A stretch of DNA of 64,000 nucleotides, taken from positions 210,844 through 274,843 of the forward strand of contig KL197722.1 in the NCBI GenBank assembly GCA_000697665.1, given 5' to 3'. Under the pieces are notes generated by a model that did no database searches, was not told the origin of the DNA, and worked only from the letters and a program-made list of their open reading frames with translations. How positions within the stretch are numbered: position 1 is the first letter of the stretch; every line of letters begins with the position of its first letter. This DNA comes from Jaapia argillacea MUCL 33604. Its lineage: Eukaryota > Basidiomycota > Agaricomycetes > Jaapiales > Jaapiaceae. The translations under genes and the position numbers were made by a program. Positions 61,789 through 64,000 of this stretch are shown one piece after another.

Positions 61789-62253
61789 GGTCCGAACTGT
61801 TCGGGTTTCGATAACGTCTTTCCGACCTTCGAGATGTTGTACCCTTTCTCAGAGATACTTGGCGGTTAACCTTGCCTCTTGTCAGCCGCGTCGCGTTTGT
61901 TTCGAGCAATTGTTCTTGTGCTTCTTGGCATGCAGTGACTAAGCTCTCAGTTCCTGGGTTATCCTGGTTCTTCAAGCTAGAATCTTTGGAGCCCTTCCCT
62001 TCACTTTCCTGCCTCAGGGACAAGGGAATAATCATATCAACGAACCACATGTTTGCACTTCGTGCTTCCATTATGTATGTGTGCTCCTTCCCATCAACAT
62101 CGATCAGTCCGTGTTCTCGCTCAAAGGACCTACCAGCTCAGGAGAGCCAAGTTTCGGGTTTGGCGGTCTGATCATGATGGGGCATCAAAAGTAGCCCTAA
62201 GCTTGGAACTTGTATTTCAGTTCGTCTGCAAGAACTGAGAGATATCAATCACA
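61789..62253. other. Spacer between tandem dehydrogenases
   Basis: Includes the terminator of copy 1 and the promoter of copy 2. A short minus frame (61736-62071) has no domain. Confidence 0.4.
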
Positions 62254-63508
62254 ATGTCTCAATCTTCTGGCACTCGCATCGCTATCGTCACTGGCTCAGC
62301 ACAAGGCATTGGTCGTGCTATTGCTCTAAAGCTTGCCGATGATGGTCTTGATATCGTGGTGAATGATATTGAGGCGAAGGCGTCTAGTGTTGATGAGGTT
62401 GTGAAAGAGATTGTTGCGAAGGGGAGGAAGGCCGTCGCGATCTGTGCGGATATTTCGAATGAAGCTAGTGTGCAAGCGCTAGTGGATCAGACGGTGGAAC
62501 ATTTTGGAGGTTTGGACGTGGTAAGTCCTGCCCAACTCGTTATGACTTCTAATATGGACTTACGGTGCGGGGCTTGGTTGTTCTAGATGGTCGCGAACGC
62601 TGGAGTTTTTGCTATGGGGCCTTTGCTTGATGGTATGGGCCCACGCTCTTGCCTATAGGTCTAGTAAATTCATCGTAGACTGTGGTTTTGAACAGTCACC
62701 GCGGAGCAATGGGACAAAGTAGTCTCTATCAACTCTCGTGGGGTACTCTTCCTCTACCAAGCAGCTGCTCGTCAAATGATCAAACAAGGACGAGGGGGTA
62801 GAATCGTAGGCAAGCTTTCTTGGTCCTGTCGCTAATCCTTTCCCTCACAACTCTCTATGGTTTAGGCGCCTGTTCTGACGCAGGAAAGAAAGGTATTTGG
62901 CTCTCGATCTGCGTTCGCAAAATATTCATTGATGACGGCGAAAAGGGTACCAAATGCTCTCGATCTATGGAGCATCCAAGGCTGCTGTTCGTACACTCAC
63001 GCAGAGTGCCTGTAAGTTTCTTCGCATACGGTTCTCGATAACTCACTCATCCGTCGTCTTGCTGTAGCAACGGAATTTTGGAAGCATGGGATAACGGTCA
63101 ACTGTTATGCTCCTGGCGCAATCTTCACTGACATGGGTAAGATTCCTAATTCATAATCAAGGCGACAGTTGCTCACGTTAACTCTACAGTTGCTTTTATG
63201 ACTGAAGAAGACGGGGCCGGTGGACGGAAAGTCAAGGTGGGTTCCAGTAAAGTTCACGCATGCTCATCTTGGATATGTACTGATCATATTGTATGTCAAA
63301 GGGTGGTGTTGGGTCGGATGCGGTTCCTGTTGGGGCTCCAGAGGATGTAGCCTCTTTGGTTTCCTTCATCGTCTCTCCTGGTGCGCGTTGGATAACTGGT
63401 AAGTGCAAAATGTGCGAGCTTGCGGTAGTATTGTTCTTGCTCACCTGGCCTGGGCCGTGTTCCACAGGACAAACCATCCATGTCAATGCTGGTGCTTTGT
63501 TTGAGTAG
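62254..63508 (+). CDS. Short-chain dehydrogenase/reductase, copy 2
   Basis: From ATG 62254 (MSQSSGTRIAIVTGSAQGI) the exons encode TGSAQGIGRAIALKLADDG, VVNDIEAKASS, DVMVANAGVFAMGPLLD, VSINSRGVLFLYQAAARQM, ACSDAGKK, then YGASKAAVRTLTQSA after an intron. WKHGITVNCYAPGAIFTDM and a final GQTIHVNAGALFE follow. NAG, Ser and YxxxK are all kept, so the enzyme should be active. Its intron positions mirror copy 1, so the pair arose by tandem duplication. One intron (GTATTT...GAAAAG, about 62893-62948) is needed to restore GYQMLSIYGASK. The lid region before the C-terminus (VAFMTEEDGAGGRKV) differs from copy 1 (ALHAIAEGGAEEKV), a likely site of substrate divergence. Confidence 0.87.
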
Positions 63509-63884
63509 ATTGCAGCGGAATATTTAGACGGCGTTTTGGACCACATCAAGCTGGGAATTGTACGATACCAAGGAGGTCGACTTGTGTACGATTGTTCAGA
63601 TTTGTTCGTGACTTTTATGATGAGCCGAATCTCGCCTGGGTAGTCGTGAGGGGAGGATGAGGAAAATGTGAAACACAAGACCGTAAATAATGTGCTCTTG
63701 CCTTCACCACGCTCTGGTAGGCTAGTTTCCAGGTCGACAGAGACATGAAGGATGGTTTGATCCTTCCAAATGTGGTAATTGACGTTCAGTGTTGTTGACC
63801 GAAGTTGAAGCTCCGACAGCACCCCATCTCTCTCCAATACCTCTATCATCTCTTGCTACATCCTGCGATACCTCACTTGCAACC

Positions 63885-64000
63885 ATGATTCCCATACTGT
63901 ATGCCGCTTGGGCTACAATTTTGTACATCCCCTTCATGTCCCTCTTTCTCAACCCCACAATGTTCTTCTCATTCTTCCAGGCAAAACACCAAGCCACCCT
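63885..64000 (+). CDS. Possible 5' end of a gene running off the window
   Basis: ATG 63885 opens MIPILYAAWATILYIPFMSL then FLNPTMFFSFFQAKHQAT, a hydrophobic start resembling a membrane anchor, still open at the window edge. Nothing more can be said; the opposite strand also has a frame here. Confidence 0.25.
   Translation, partial: MIPILYAAWATILYIPFMSLFLNPTMFFSFFQAKHQAT

Overview
The window looks like nuclear DNA of a filamentous basidiomycete, most likely an Agaricomycete. Genes carry many short GT-AG introns of about 50-110 nt. The gene content is fungal: a PMR1-type Ca2+/Mn2+ ATPase, EFG1, CWC15, an RluA-type tRNA pseudouridine synthase, a DH-BAR-SH3 Rho GEF and tandem short-chain dehydrogenases. 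Several proteins resemble families I know only from mushroom-forming fungi. No species can be named from the sequence alone.

Positions 1 to about 18,600 are a transposon nest with no intact host gene. A 5.7 kb LTR element (1524-7200, target duplication ACCAG, 229 bp LTRs) carries only a minus-strand gag. It is split by a PIF/Harbinger-like DNA transposon (2761-6899, 16 bp terminal inverted repeats, AGT duplication) with a decayed transposase and a Myb/SANT-like partner gene. A second element (7750-17750, 527 bp LTRs, duplication GCCTG) is 10.0 kb long but shows no gag or pol. It contains a clean solo LTR (14030-14704, duplication AAAGG), a small family of hairpin-forming repeats and other relics. 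Differences between paired LTRs fall largely at decayed CpG sites, which points to cytosine methylation.

From 18,600 to 20,930 lies a decaying protein kinase gene on the minus strand. Gene-dense DNA follows: PMR1 (+), an FAD-linked oxidase with a large insertion (+), a seven-helix-type membrane protein (-), EFG1 (-), a beta-propeller-like protein of the agaric F-box type (-), a gene-poor stretch (35.7-38.0 kb), a protein with an H...NCWWFVG domain (-), an aldo-keto reductase (-), two uncharacterised disordered proteins, CWC15 (+) and the pseudouridine synthase (-).

The last 12 kb hold the most unusual locus. A DH-BAR-SH3 Rho GEF (55365-59172) sits next to a head-to-tail paralogue (52426-54516). 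The paralogue keeps the BAR-like and SH3 parts but has the H...NCWWFVG domain in place of the GEF domain. The spacing of His and Asn-Cys in that domain recalls circularly permuted papain-like (LRAT/NlpC-P60) enzymes; this is inference. Two tandem short-chain dehydrogenases and the possible start of another gene close the window.
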